Shown: positions 49,100 through 62,800 of the stretch, piece after piece
How the letters are laid out: every line of letters starts with the position of its first letter
How positions within the stretch are numbered: position 1 is the first letter of the stretch
From: Chamaelirium japonicum
Lineage: Eukaryota; Streptophyta; Magnoliopsida; Liliales; Melanthiaceae
DNA length: 64,000 bases
Assembly (NCBI GenBank): GCA_947650365.1
Contig: OX393551.1
Coordinates: forward strand, 6,783,501-6,847,500
Reading direction: 5' to 3'
The notes under the pieces: model-generated
The model's input: only the letters and a program-made list of their open reading frames with translations
Told to the model about the DNA's origin: nothing
Databases searched by the model: none
Program-made: the position numbers and the translations under genes

Positions 49100-50535
49100 A
49101 AGTCTCCCAAGAATCCTATTATAGCAATGACAACCTCTTCTGATGCTTCAGAGAGGGCTGGTGTGTTAGACTTACTTTTGGGTTCCCTCGAATTGATTCT
49201 GCAAAGTTGCACTTGCTGTAGGTTCAGATGAGCATGAGAACTAATATTTTTCATGCATTGCACTATTTCGATATTTAGTGCACAACAAGAGAAATAGGAG
49301 TATGCATATGATTACGATCGAGTGTGTGAAGGAATTATATCATTCCTGGAATGTTGTAGTACAAAACTAAAGCAATACGTAAATTGAAACTTGATGAGAC
49401 TGAGAAAAGGTTAGAGAGAGCCTGGAGCGCAATGCTCGTAAGTAAATATCTGCCCCCCTCATGCTGAGCAACTGGCACCAAGCACTTTGAAAAGCCCTAA
49501 ATACCTTAGATTGAAAAGCCCTAAAACCTTTGGTCACATTGATAGTCAACTCCATCTGAATGAATAAAAGACTTGTATGTTGAAGAATGCCGAAGATTCA
49601 GCAAAGTCTAAAAGAGATGGAGGAAAGAATTCGTCGATAGAAGGAGATAGTTGATAGATTTTGTCTAAAAGAATATACAAGCCTATGTACTAAATCCTGG
49701 AGATACTTTGGTTTCATGGGTTTGTTATCAACCACGCTGATCCATCAAAATTTGAACCACCAAAGAGAGCAATAGTGGCATCATTCTACATATATTCCAT
49801 CTACGAGGCGATCTACGATTTATCACTCCTAGTTGAGAGATATAAATCATCTAAGTTTATCGAGAAATCCAATAAGAAATCGTATAATAACAATGGTGTC
49901 TCTTGTGATGAATCAGAGAGGTGTGATGCAAGTAGAATCTGCACACTTTGAGTTACTGTAGTTTGAGATTAGTCGTTAGCGGATTCAACCGACCGCTCCT
50001 ACAAGTATTTTCCTATCGAGGAGAGGGCTCCAGCCTCCAGAGTGTAGACAGGTCCAAAGGTGGTGAAGAAATATTGCATTTAGCTTTGTCACCGTTTAAA
50101 ATGTGAGAATGAAAACAAAAATTTTAATGATTCGCACCATTTAGATATTTAGTGGATGACATGGGATATTCGATGTGAGAATAAAGTGAAGTGCTTGCTC
50201 AGCAAGATAGATATAAATGCCTTCATAGGAGCATGGGAGCAATAAATTGGAGTGCACAATAACAAACATATGTGGTTTAAGGAACTATAGCATTCCTAGA
50301 TTGTTGGAGAAAAATACAAAACTAAAGAAGCAATTATGCTGGAAAAAAGATGACCATGAGAAAAGGGTATAGAGAACCTGGAGCCCATAATGCAACAACA
50401 TCCAGAAAGCAATAGTTCATAGATGCCCCCCTCCAAGTCCAGAGCAATTGGCTTGAATACAAGATAGCTATGATCTTTACCATCAGGAACCTGAACACCA
50501 TGAGTAAGCAGCCTAGAACAACTTGAAATTCTTGA
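49100..50535. repeat. Diverged direct duplication of unknown nature
   Basis: Blocks at 49130-49560 and 49905-50535 share TCAGAGAGG, GATATTTAGTG, CATTCCT.GA.TGTTG, ACAAAACTAAAG and GAGA..CCTGGAGC in the same order. On the minus strand both end in a GCTCCAGGTTCTCT-like exon/donor context, so they may be exon relics of an unidentified gene; reading frames differ between copies. Confidence 0.5.
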
Positions 50536-50890
50536 ATCAAAACAAGACATAGTAACAAGAGAAGCACAAGTATGAATCCAATCTTTTCCTCCTTTCTATG
50601 TTGAAGAGGAAGTTGAAAAAGGACAGTACAACCGATCACATTCCATTAGTAAAGAAAAAAATAAAATAAAATAATTGAGGGATGCAGTATGAATAAAATA
50701 TATACTCAAAAGAGTGAGGGAGGGATAAGGGAGACACTTTGCAGAACAAAAATCCTGAGAATTTTGTATGCGAAAAATACATGTAGCACTTTGCTATCAT
50801 AAATCATGGAAAGAAGAAAAAAAAACCCAATTCTGTAACTTTCTTCTGAAGCTTCTCTGATTACATGAGAATTTTGGAAAATAAATTCCC

Positions 50891-53800
50891 CTACTGTGAT
50901 CTCTTCAAGTAAGCCATCACACCTAGCCCGGCAACTAGTGCAGCACCAGCAGTAACTGCACTATACGCAGAAGCCCACGCATCTTTTTGTGCAAAGTCTA
51001 GACCTCCTGATCCGCCACTCTTCTTATGGCCACCGGAACCCGAATACTCCAAATGCAACCTTAAGCCCTGCAGTTGAAGAGAAATGAGGAGTCGGTTCTG
51101 CATGCAGCACTGTGGATTAAGTTTCCAATCATGAGCAGAAGTGACTCGTACCCATAAACCAATGAAATAGCAATATTATTATTTAATTTTCCAAAGTCTG
51201 TTCAAGCCTCAAATTTTCATTCACTACCTCTAGAACAGCGAATTAAGCCGCAATGAGAAGGAAAAATGTTGATAATTATCAAAACAAAAAACAAAAGCCT
51301 CAGCCCAAGGAATATACCTTCCAACCAGCTTGTTTAGCATGGTCCACAGCTGCAGAAAGGTCGTTGTCTGATGCAAGGACAACTTTGTCGTGATCCTCGT
51401 CTTCGTACTAGAAAAACCAATCATTAAATGAATCATGTTATGAACTATTCTGAGAGAAGGGAGTACCTATTCTACCAATAAGATAATTAATCTTGATGAA
51501 CCAATTACAAGTATACCAAAATTTGGGGCAGGTGATTCTTGTCTATGTCATCGCCCACCCTCTGGAGAATGCAAGTCATAAGGTCTGCCAAACTCTGTGT
51601 GTCTGACATGCGCAGTAGAAGTAAAAAATAACTCAAGCATTCATCTCAGCATAAAAAAAAAAAGCTTCACCAAAAACAGAAACCTCCAAAAAAGCAAAGG
51701 ATGGCATCCAGCATACCGCAGTTAAATCTATGCATCCTGCCCTTTCTATCCTGAAGTTTAAAGCCAAAGGTGGTTGTCAATCCAAAAGATGGATAAACAG
51801 CATGCGTCCCTGACTCTGTTCCATCTGATGCCAGTTTTATCGATCCTTCGCTGAATTAAAACCAATAAAACATCGTGAATTGAATGCAATATCGTTGATT
51901 AGAGATGCCTCATTGCAATGTCAGTAGAATTTTCATTGTGCAAATGAGGTTGACTAACCTCCGTGTATCGTCATCATCGTCCAGAGGTCCTATGGCCATA
52001 GCAGAATCCCAAAACTTCTGCATCATAGAATTAGTTGCCTCGGCTGAGATTCCAGCAGTGCTTCCCACCTTAAACGATTAAATAAAATTAGATCAAGAAT
52101 ATTAAGCATCAATTATGAGAGGAGACGATCTAGGTTTCTAGGTTCTAAGCTCTTTGCTGCTGAGGCCACAAACTTGAATGTCGCATGGTAAATCAGATAC
52201 AAACTGGCATTGAGCTTTGTGCCAAAACCAAATGTTATTTGCAACATGATTGAACATACTTGTGCTTGGTGAGTGATTATGATGGAAATGGATGGTTATG
52301 GAAGCATATATAATTAAAAAGTGATAATGAGCATAAAGTAATAAATTTGTAGTTGTGAAAGCATCGCCACAAGAAGCATAAAACAGCATATCTTCAATAA
52401 GTATTCTAACAGGTTCCTACAGGCTGATCACAAAGTTGACTTAAGCTCAATACTTGGTCAAAGTAGTCGAAGTATAAGTAGAAGATTCAGGTCATCTTAT
52501 AAGGTTCCAAACTTTTCTCCATTATATGCATAACTTCTCCAAATTTGTTTCCTTTTCTGTAAAAGGTTTTGAAATATAACCAGGCCTACATATTATGACA
52601 CTTTTTTCTTCACCATAATACAATGAAATGTCACTATGCCAAAAAATAACTTCGTTTCCTGCTGATACACATATCTTAATAAACTAGAATAAGTATTCCG
52701 CTTCCGATCGTGTGTAAATGTTCTTGAAGCTACAGCCTACAGCAAATATAAGTTGAGCTAAAAATAATACCAAAGAGGAAAAACTAAAGAGGTTCAGCTA
52801 CATTTTCACCATCATCCAAATCATCCAAATCTTATCCGAAAGATGAGGTCGACTATAGGGAAGATTGGCAAGAAGTTTCCGACTATAGGAAGAGTGGAAT
52901 CTACTAGAAGTTCAGGTGCATCACTAGGGCCCAAAGGCTAAGGGAAAAAAGTAAATTTTCATGGTTTTGCCACTATTCGTGGTCCAGTCAATCAGACTGC
53001 CTTTTCTTTGGTGGATTGGGCAGGGTTTGAGTCCCGGCAGGAGGTAAGGTACTAAAAGACTGCAAAGGTGTTTTATGCTTAGTTGTGTAATGAAGGAAGG
53101 TGCTCTTACTTTCATCATGGATAACAAATTACTAAAGTATCATATATTGCATTGCATCTAGACCCTGGTTTATAGAATCGTTTTGTGGCATACTGTGATA
53201 CAAGCTATTTTTGGTACCAGCATGGTACTTATCAACCAAGTATCTACTGATATTGCACTTTCGGTAGTGTAGCATTGATACACTAGTCATTACTATCTAT
53301 CATAGCATACCAACCACTACACTATGATAAGAGCAATACCAATAGATACTAAGGCGATACGTACCATGATGATATCAGAACCATAACCATCAAGTCATGT
53401 CCCATCTATTTGGGGTCGGCCTTATGAATCCTTCTTCGCCATTCATTTATGTTAAGGGCTATTGTCAAGAAAAGTTTTTCTTTATAGTTTATAACAACTT
53501 ATATCAATGTTATTTTAGGTCCCTGCACAGTAATCCAAGATCTTTCCTTCAAGGTGCCACCACTGTTCTACGCCATACATGCCTATACCATCGATTTGTT
53601 CTCCATCATTTTGTTCTCACTTGGTGCAACACCAACACGCCTCTAATGCACTCATTCTTCACCTATCCCTCCTAGGTTTTTTACATGTCCATTAAGTACA
53701 ATTTGGCAAGAGCAAAAAAGAGTTTATATTTGTTATATGAGGCATCATTTTTAAGAGTAATTGAGGATATAGAGCAAGGATACTAACATCAATAGGGTGG

Positions 53801-56800
53801 TGTTTAGAAACATTAGGTGGCAGAGCAGATTTTTCTCTTTTAAAATTGCTCATCTAAAAAATAGGTCCAATTTTTACCCTTTAAAACGCACCACACATAG
53901 ACCTCCTACCATATTGGGAAAGAACAATCATGGAGAAAAAGTAGGACAGATAGGAGAAATAGAGATAAGAGAAATAAATGAGGAAGATGAAGTGGAAAGG
54001 ATTACGTGGAATCCACCAAAATATTATCATTACGATTCTTAGAATCCACATATATCCCTTCTCAAAGCTATATATCTACACCAAAATGAAACCCTGACAA
54101 CCCTTAACTGAGATTGTGGATCTACCTAGAGGATTTCTATTGCTATTTAAAACCAAGTAAACCTAATTGAAAAAATATCACAAATCTGGTGCATTTCGTA
54201 TTTAAAATAAAGTGCAAATTCCAGCCACTTTATAGCCCCAAAAATGTGGAAATTCAGCTACAGGCTCAAAATAAGAGTTATCTCAAAAAGATCATTTCAG
54301 ATATAATATCAATATCTTTGAAATCCCATATGTTCAAAATTTTGCTGGTTTATCTACAAATACAACTAAAATCTATTCATCATTCTCAACAACCACAAAG
54401 TGCTACATCTTGCTAGTTTGTCTAAAACTGCAGCTCAAATATGTCCATCAGTCGGCAGGACCACCGTTTTGAGCTACATCATACTCTTCAGCTTAAAAAA
54501 GAACACTTGTGTTCGAGATCGGCAATACTTTGATTTTTTCATTCCTGAGCGGACCAAGGGTCCATTTAGCTAGGAATGGAAGCTTCGGTGCTCTTCCTGA
54601 AATCTTTGAGCTCTTCTTGTCATCTTTAGGCTTCATCCTCAACCATGATGCTTTATATTTCATTTTAAGGAAATGTGTAAGTAGTAGTACTAGCTTTAGC
54701 ATCACATGTGGCACATTGATCACAGGTCCATGACTCTATGATCTTCCGAAATATAGTGAGCAACTGCATTGGAATCACTTCAAACTTTAATTCCTCAAAT
54801 TATTTAGTACCTCTAATGTAACCTTGCTAGGCTATATGGCATATATATGGGCTTTACCATCATATTTAGATTATAAGCATAAATAAAGAAAGACATAAAA
54901 GCCCTAATACCAAGGAATTGTGTGGCATAATTATTATGTGTTATGATAGAATGGAAGAATAAGAATGCAAAAAAGCATTAGATGAAAATTATTAATACCA
55001 GCAAGCGGTATTCAACTGGAACCAATTTATCTTAATACAAAATATGACCCGATGAAGCTCATATGTTGAAGTATTTGAATAATGAAAACAAATGCCAGAA
55101 ACAAACAGAGTATGAAAAGCCTGATGGAAGTAGAAAAGTGACTTACTGTGGCTACTGTAGCATGAGTAATATGGATTACATCAATAACGGAAACAATATT
55201 CCCATCTGTTACAATTACAAAGCACAATAACTCTCTCAGTAAAAAGGAAAGAACACTGCTGAAGGTACATTAGATATCTTAAATTGTTCTGACTTCTGAT
55301 GTTTGGATTTTATGCAAAATATACCTCTATCTACAACAGGGAGATGCAAAAATTTCCCATCATGCATGGTATGAAGAGCATCAACTATCGGTGTATCAAC
55401 TGTCCCACATTCAGGATTTGGAGTCATGACCTGTATATGACAGTTAGAGATTCCGTAAGTATAACTATGTTAACACATTCAAAGAAAGCAAACAACAACT
55501 TCTTTTCGTTATTATCCCATAAACGGTGTAGCACCACCTAAAATCAGTCACCAAGTTCGGATTCGACAATAATTCGGCTCGTGTAAAGATTGAAAAAAAT
55601 TGGCAAAAGTCGGAAAGTTCGGAATAAAAATGGGAAAAGATTGGGTTTGGGATTTAACCGGTTAGCGCGGAATTTGAAAATAAATCGGACAGTAGGAAAA
55701 AAAATCAAAAACCTCAGGAATACATATAGTTGTTTAATATATTAAAAAAAATTATAACTTTTTGGGCTTTGTTTAAGTAAATAAAACATTCAAAATTCAT
55801 AAACATAACATAATAATACTAGGCAACAAGCCATCGACATCCACATCCCAATTATGATTTATCAACAACATCACATAAACATATGTGCAATATCATGCAA
55901 AAATAAGAATTACAAAACTAATATGATCGAAGGTCATTGATCAAAATATAAAATTTCTATGAATTGTAGTTACAATCCATCAACTCATTAAAAGCATCAA
56001 ATTCCAAATTTGCATCATTCTCTACTGTTTATGTTATTTTCATTTTCTAAAAGATTCATTGTCACCAAAGTCATCGATTAAATCGGGACTTATTGATAAA
56101 GTCGTGGTAAAAGTCGGAGACTCTGGTAACTTGAATAAGTCACGGTAAAAATCGGCAAATTTACGGCTTATGTCAAGTTTGAGTTTAAAACATGACATTT
56201 TCAATAAGTCAGAGTTTTTTGTGATTGTGACTAAAATAAATGGGATAGAAAGTAGGTTCCAGCTATTCACAAGGCTTGTGTATCATCTGATAGTATAACA
56301 CGGTAACATGGTACAAACCCCCATATCCTCAATAGTCACGTATCTACTAAATCATATTACTAGCATTGAGATGTTATCCAAATATTAGTAGAATGGACGT
56401 TGAAGTAGAGTGTGAAGTGTTATGGTTGAGAAATTGGTACCTATCCCACTCAAACATTTTGGGGAAAAATGGTTGGAGTCACTAGCAATACCTTGTTGTA
56501 ATTGCTTTCTTTTGTCATGACTTGAATTAATGTAAAAAGTCTATGAATAAAGTACTCATACTTGTAGGCCTATTATAGTTCTCACGACAAGATTACTTCT
56601 CACCCACCATTGCCACCTGATTGACTGTTAATAGGCCTCTCAGTATGGCATAGTTGGAATTGACGGTGCAAACTGCCCTCTCCACATCCCCAACAGGTGG
56701 AGCAAAATCACTACTTGCCCTCCCTCCAGAGCTGAGAATGATACTTATTTTGGATTAATTACTTTAGATTTCAGGTTATAGACAACAACAAAATGGATAG

Positions 56801-59800
56801 CATAACTAAAAAGAAATATGAAGCTGCAGAATTCGAAAGTAAATAGAAAATATGTTCAAAGCCTAGAGATGAAATTATTATATATCCATTGACCTACCTT
56901 AACCTTCCGATCACTATATAAAAATTTACCAAAAATCTGTTTACAAAAAATAAATATTTTTATGTATTTAATAAAACCATTTAGTAAAACATTATCAGCC
57001 AGAACAACCAGTCGGCGGAAAGATAGGTGTTCATGTTTCATAAGCTAAATCAAGGGGATATCAACTCTCCTTATGGAAGTGTGGACTCTATATTGTCGAA
57101 TCTGTGTTCTGACGTCCGACTCGCCTAGAGATATACTTCCGACAGGAATATAGAGGGTCATCATAATTGTTTGGGACTCGATCTCATATTCGATTGTCTT
57201 TCGAACTAAAGAGTGCGAATCAAGTCACGTTTGTATTTTGGATTCCTCCCACCTCACCTAAGGAACAAAACGACATTGTCGCCTTTGTATTATGCTAAAG
57301 AACAAAACGACATTGATGGGGGCACTCAGGACGACACTGTGCCATTGAGCCTGTGATTTGAGATCCCTGAATAACCTGAGGAGCCTATGCAGGGCCAAGC
57401 CATGTTATTCATACCCAACGTTTACCCCAAATGTTTAAACAGAATGATGTGTCATCCAATTGCATAGTCCCTTTGCCTGGAGGTACGCATGAGTGTTATT
57501 CACCGATCGGGCCTGGGCGCAATGGGCGGCTGTGATCACAACACGTTATTATGTTTAAAGAAATCGATAAAAGCAATCGGGGTAAATAGCACCTTCCATT
57601 CAGGGTATGGGCGAGTGCAATTCACATGTCGTTCATTTAATATTTTGATAGTTATGTACTTCTACGGAATTACTCACCTCCTATTTTTTTATGAAACAAC
57701 CATTCTGGTCGTGTTTTCTATTTATTTTGAAAATAAATCCTAAGCCGTATATACTTATGGTTTTTGTCCTATTTCGTTTAATACCTTTTCCTTTATTAGC
57801 GCAATCAATTTTTTGGATAATTTTTTCTCATCCCTTGTATGTACCCTTTGTATGCTATAAAGGAACTAACCCAACCAACCCGACTCGAGTTCGGCTGGTA
57901 AACTTCACCCCAACCTTGGGTTGGGTTAGGCTTGGGCAGATGGTTCAACCTCACGGGTTAGACCTATTCTGACCGTTCAACCCGCCCAAGTTGCAGTCCC
58001 ACTAGAAACTAGGTCAATCATATATAACCCCTAGAAACTTCATATTTGCATATCGACCCCCAAAAAGGCAAAAACTATAGTACATGTGCAAATTGACCCC
58101 TCAGGTTAACTGACGTCTATTTGGGGGAAATATTCTAGGTGTATATGTGGTTTACCGTCACTCACCATTACCAAATAGACTTTAGTCATGGCCTACCTTT
58201 ATCCGAGGTCTCAAATAAGCATTTTAGCCTCAATATCATTTAATCCAACTGCTCTCCATTTGCCCTAATTTAGGATTTTTGTGTGATCTTCAGGACTAAC
58301 TTTCCCTCTTCAAGGTACCTAAAGGTAAAATCGTCCCAGTAAAACTGTTATATGAAAGTAATAGTCAAACCACGAATATACCAGGAATATTCCTCCCAAA
58401 TAGGCGTCAGTTAACCGCAGAAATCGATTTGCACGAGTAATTCAGTTTATAGGGGTCATGGGTTAAAATGCAATTAGTCTAGCTTCCAGAGAGGCTATAT
58501 GCAAAAATCCCAAAAAAACAAATCTTCGAACATCCTCCAAGGTGCAAATTTTGCAAGGCATACTTCCCTAACTTACGAAATACGAAGTCCTCCAAGCTGC
58601 TCAAATGAGAAAATTGGGTGCTCCAATGATGCAATCTGGAATCAATGTATTGTTCAGTTGCTCCAGAATACAATAATCTGATCTCAAGAAAGCATATGAG
58701 ACAATCACTAATAGATGCATTTTAGATGTACCTAAAGCTGTTTTTGCATCACCAGTCAAGTTTCCCATGCAAATACAGAGAGAAGTACATGTAGTCACAA
58801 TTTTTAGTTCGACAAACAAGTGCAATAGGGGGTAAATGGTACAGCAGATCCAACCAAATTATGTGTTCATAATTGGTTTTGGACCTATAAGAGTTCATAC
58901 TTGCCTTTAGATCTGGAAATGTTGGCAAATCCAATCCTTGTTAACTCTTAAAACACGCACAATTGGATCTTATACCTATAAAAAGATGTAGATAAGGAAT
59001 CTGATCCACATCTATTTATACCAATAGTTGGTAGTTTGGAACTAATACTTCAAAATGAACAAGCAAACACAACTTAAGGGCTGTAATCTGAATTGGACTG
59101 ATAATCGAATCTATTTCAGATCGTATTCCAGTAACTGATTTGAATTCAGATCGACATCTCATTTATAGACTAGCCTAGATATATGATACTTAAAGAAGCT
59201 GGGTTGTTCCAAATTCCAATTTATTAAATTGAATAACTGAGATGCATCAGAAATGGTAACAACAATAGCAGTATTTGCAAATTATAAAGCGGTTCCAAAT
59301 TGCATCAGAATTCTTAACGAAAGTAGCAGTATTTGCAAATTGCATAGAGGTTCCAAATTTAGTTTCAAAGTTCAATATTAATTCCCATAACATATCTGAT
59401 CATTTTATCATAAAATCAAAACTCCTTCCAAATCATTACCTACTATGACACCGCAAATATATAAAGATCTGAGAACATTCATACCACAAAGTATCATAAA
59501 GAGAAATTTGCGAAATGGAACAGTCCATGCGGCAGAAAAGATACCTTTTCCACAGGGGTTGATTCTGGAGAAAGATTTTGTGCAATTACACGCATTAAAA
59601 TATCCCTTGAACTGGTACGAAGTTAAATAACAAAAGGTAAAAAAATCAACAGGTGGAAATTTAAACAAGCACTTCCTTTAGAGAGGACATATTTAAAAAA
59701 CAAAGAACTTACGTAAGTATGCCCCGAGGTTTATTTTCAACAGTTACAACCGCTGAACTTATTTTAAGTTGAAGCATCTTCTTTGTTGCAGTTAACACTG

Positions 59801-62800
59801 AGTCAGTCGGTGTGACTGTAACGACCCTAATACAAGATGCTTTCAGCCAATCAGAAAATGATCAAGAAGCAAACTGTTGCGCTCCTTCATAATACAATCA
59901 CATGTCGGTGCTTGTGTGTGCGTCCTGTATATTTCCAAATGAGGATATTACCTACTTTGAATTCTCTGAAATGATGGTAGACAATGATGGCCTAAACATT
60001 CGCTCTCGAAGAGTTTCAATAAATGTATTAGGACCTGGACAGAAAGAGTGAAGTTGAAGTTGCTACAGAACAGATATGGGATAACATTAGTCTGTACACT
60101 CTTAATTAGCAATTTTAATAAAGAAAGAAGAAACATATAGAATACTCTAATGAGCAAGATTAGAAACTATGAAAGAAAATACAGATCTAAATGAAGTAAA
60201 ATCATACAATAAATGAGAGCATTCAATTATTAGCATCTTCCCTATCAAGTATTAACATACCAGAGACCGACGCTCCCCAATGCTTCTCCACCCCTTCAAT
60301 GGCAGCTGCAATTGCTTTTCCCTTCTCAGCTGCCCTTTCCAATCGTGCAATGGCATCATATAGACACTTTGCTATGTCAAGTAAAGCAATGACCTCACCA
60401 TTCTCCACAACAGGCAAATGTCTGAACTTCCCTGAGAAATAAGACAGTCAAGGTCGTGATATTAATAGGCTTCATTTGTAAAAAGAAAGAGTCCCTAGAT
60501 TCCTAGGATCCTTACAAACCTTGCACCATCTTCTGCAATGCTTCAACGGCTAGTGTGTCTGAAAGAACGAAAACAGGATTCCGAGTCATGACTTTGGAAG
60601 CGGGTGTCTCCTCTAGCTTTAATTCACAAGCAATGACTCTTGTTGTAATATCCTTCAATTAAGAAAACATACAAACAAACATTATGGGCTCCGATAAATT
60701 GAATATAAGTTTCTCAAAAATAATGCAAAAAAAGAGATAGTATCAACTTTGTCCGTAAGGATCCCACAAAGCAACGCATTTGAGTCTGTCAGCAACACGG
60801 CATCAACCTTGCGGGCAGCCATCCTGCGGCAAGCTTCATGCACAGTCGTATTCTCAGGTATTGTTAAGGCTTTAGACAAGCGCAATCTCCTTACAGTTCT
60901 CTCACTACTCAGGGTCCTGCTCACATGCGATGGAGAATAAGAAATATATACATGTGTAAATGATGTTCACTATATTAATGACTCTCATATATGCTTGTGG
61001 ATGTATTGCTAGCTATAAAAGTGCTTAGCATGTTATCCAACTGATAACAACCTTCACTCAACTCTCTTGTGGTATCATATACACAGGTCTTAACCTAAAC
61101 AGGCATGATATGGACATATAACATTTTTCTTCCCTGAATACCATTGAACTCCACATCATCCATAGAAATATGGAATATCAACATGTTAAACTTCTGAATA
61201 GCTACTAAAATAAACAATAAATCAAATTGCTTACACCACTGTCCTTGACATAAAAGGCATGCATGGATACATCAGGCAATAGTAGAGTTCCACTGAAACA
61301 TGAATTTAATAGGTTTCAAGAATTACATAATCATGCAAGCATCAGCGATAAAATAATTTCTAAATTGATTGAACATTAATTGATTGAATGATATTACTTA
61401 GAAAAATAGAGTTGAAACAACATCACCCAAAATTCTTTGAGTATTCGTCTATAGCATCAATGATCTGGCAACTTCAATGGAGTCATACAACTCATACCAT
61501 GACAATTATAGTAAATTTGTAATAGGCCTTTGTCAAATTCCATTGCATTGTCATAATGTAAGATATGAATAGAAAAACCAAGCTGAGTCTCAATCTCTTT
61601 GTAAAATAATCGAGAGAAATAGAAGAGATCTAAGAACATTCTTTTATTAAAAAAAAGAATGTCATTCTGGAATAATCATCATCATAGACACAAAGTAAAT
61701 AAAAGTGAAACTTGCCAACTTGCACCATGCGGAGTTACCATCTAGTTGCAGCAAACAATACCCTACTTATCAAAGCAATAAAATTTTACTGATTGTATTA
61801 GAAAAAAAATTCAACCTATCAAGGTGGTTAACATCTAAGAGGATGCATAGGCTGGAAAGTACTAAATTGATATGTAGATTTCTATACAAGATTTTGCGGC
61901 TAGGTTCTAACTTTAAGGTAGAAGGGACATATAAACCAACCAAGAGCATACGTTTCATGACTAAAGCATTGGGAGGAAAAAGATAGTTATATAAGAGAGC
62001 ACGGTTAGCGATACCCACATTCATACACGTAGGATGGGGGTGGCACATACGAGGATGCTGAGGTGGATGTTTGGAGAGTCTAAAAGAGCTAGTGTTAGAA
62101 AAGATAGACCAGAGGAAATCTAGAAGTTACTTCGTTGAAGGATAATTACGGAATATGGTCGCAATGGTTTGGACATTTTCCAACAAAAAATGGAGGAACT
62201 TAATACGAGAGGACTTCATGTACGGGTTAACTGAGTAAGGAGGAGAGATAGGCCCAGGATTATACGGATAGAAGTAGTGCAGAAAAGTCCAAGGAGGCTT
62301 GATTAACAGATGATTTAGCCATAAATAATTATAAAACAAATAAAAAGTAACTTGAGAGATGCCTCCCATTAGAGCGGTACATTTGGTAATTACAAGTGGG
62401 TTCGGTGGCATTTAGTGTTTACAAATTACAAGTAACACCACTCTCATATATGACACAAGCTTTCCTAAACATGGCAGAGATTTGATGCTCGTGAGGCAAT
62501 CAAGGTCATAGCAATAGTGAATTTGAATTTATCTTCGTTGTTTCTCTACTTTGGTTATTAGATTAGAAATACTCGACAGCTTATGATGGCTCGTGCTCTG
62601 CATTTCCAACCCAGCTATTTATCAAGGATTCAAGAAGAATGCATACATATCGATACTTAATTAATATGAGGAAAACTAAAAGTTACTATGGTGACGATTA
62701 AGGCTGTGGAATATAGGTTGCAATGGCTTGGAGATTTTCCAACAAAGTCCATAGGAGGAACTTACAAGGAGAGGACTTCATGTACGGGTTAATTGAGTAA

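Larger units (their letters stand above)
55431..59544 (-). other. Intron 7 of the CBS-PB1 gene, 4.1 kb, repeat-loaded
   Basis: Contains a dispersed repeat (55545-56250), a hAT-like fragment (57866-58004), a foldback element (58018-58465) and a local direct repeat GTATTTGCAAATT (59270, 59330). No exon-like sequence seen. Confidence 0.8.

Noticed and set aside
53026..53042. GGTTTGAGTCCCGGC, resembling a tRNA/SINE B box
   Set aside because: No A box or cloverleaf found around it; lies in an intron.
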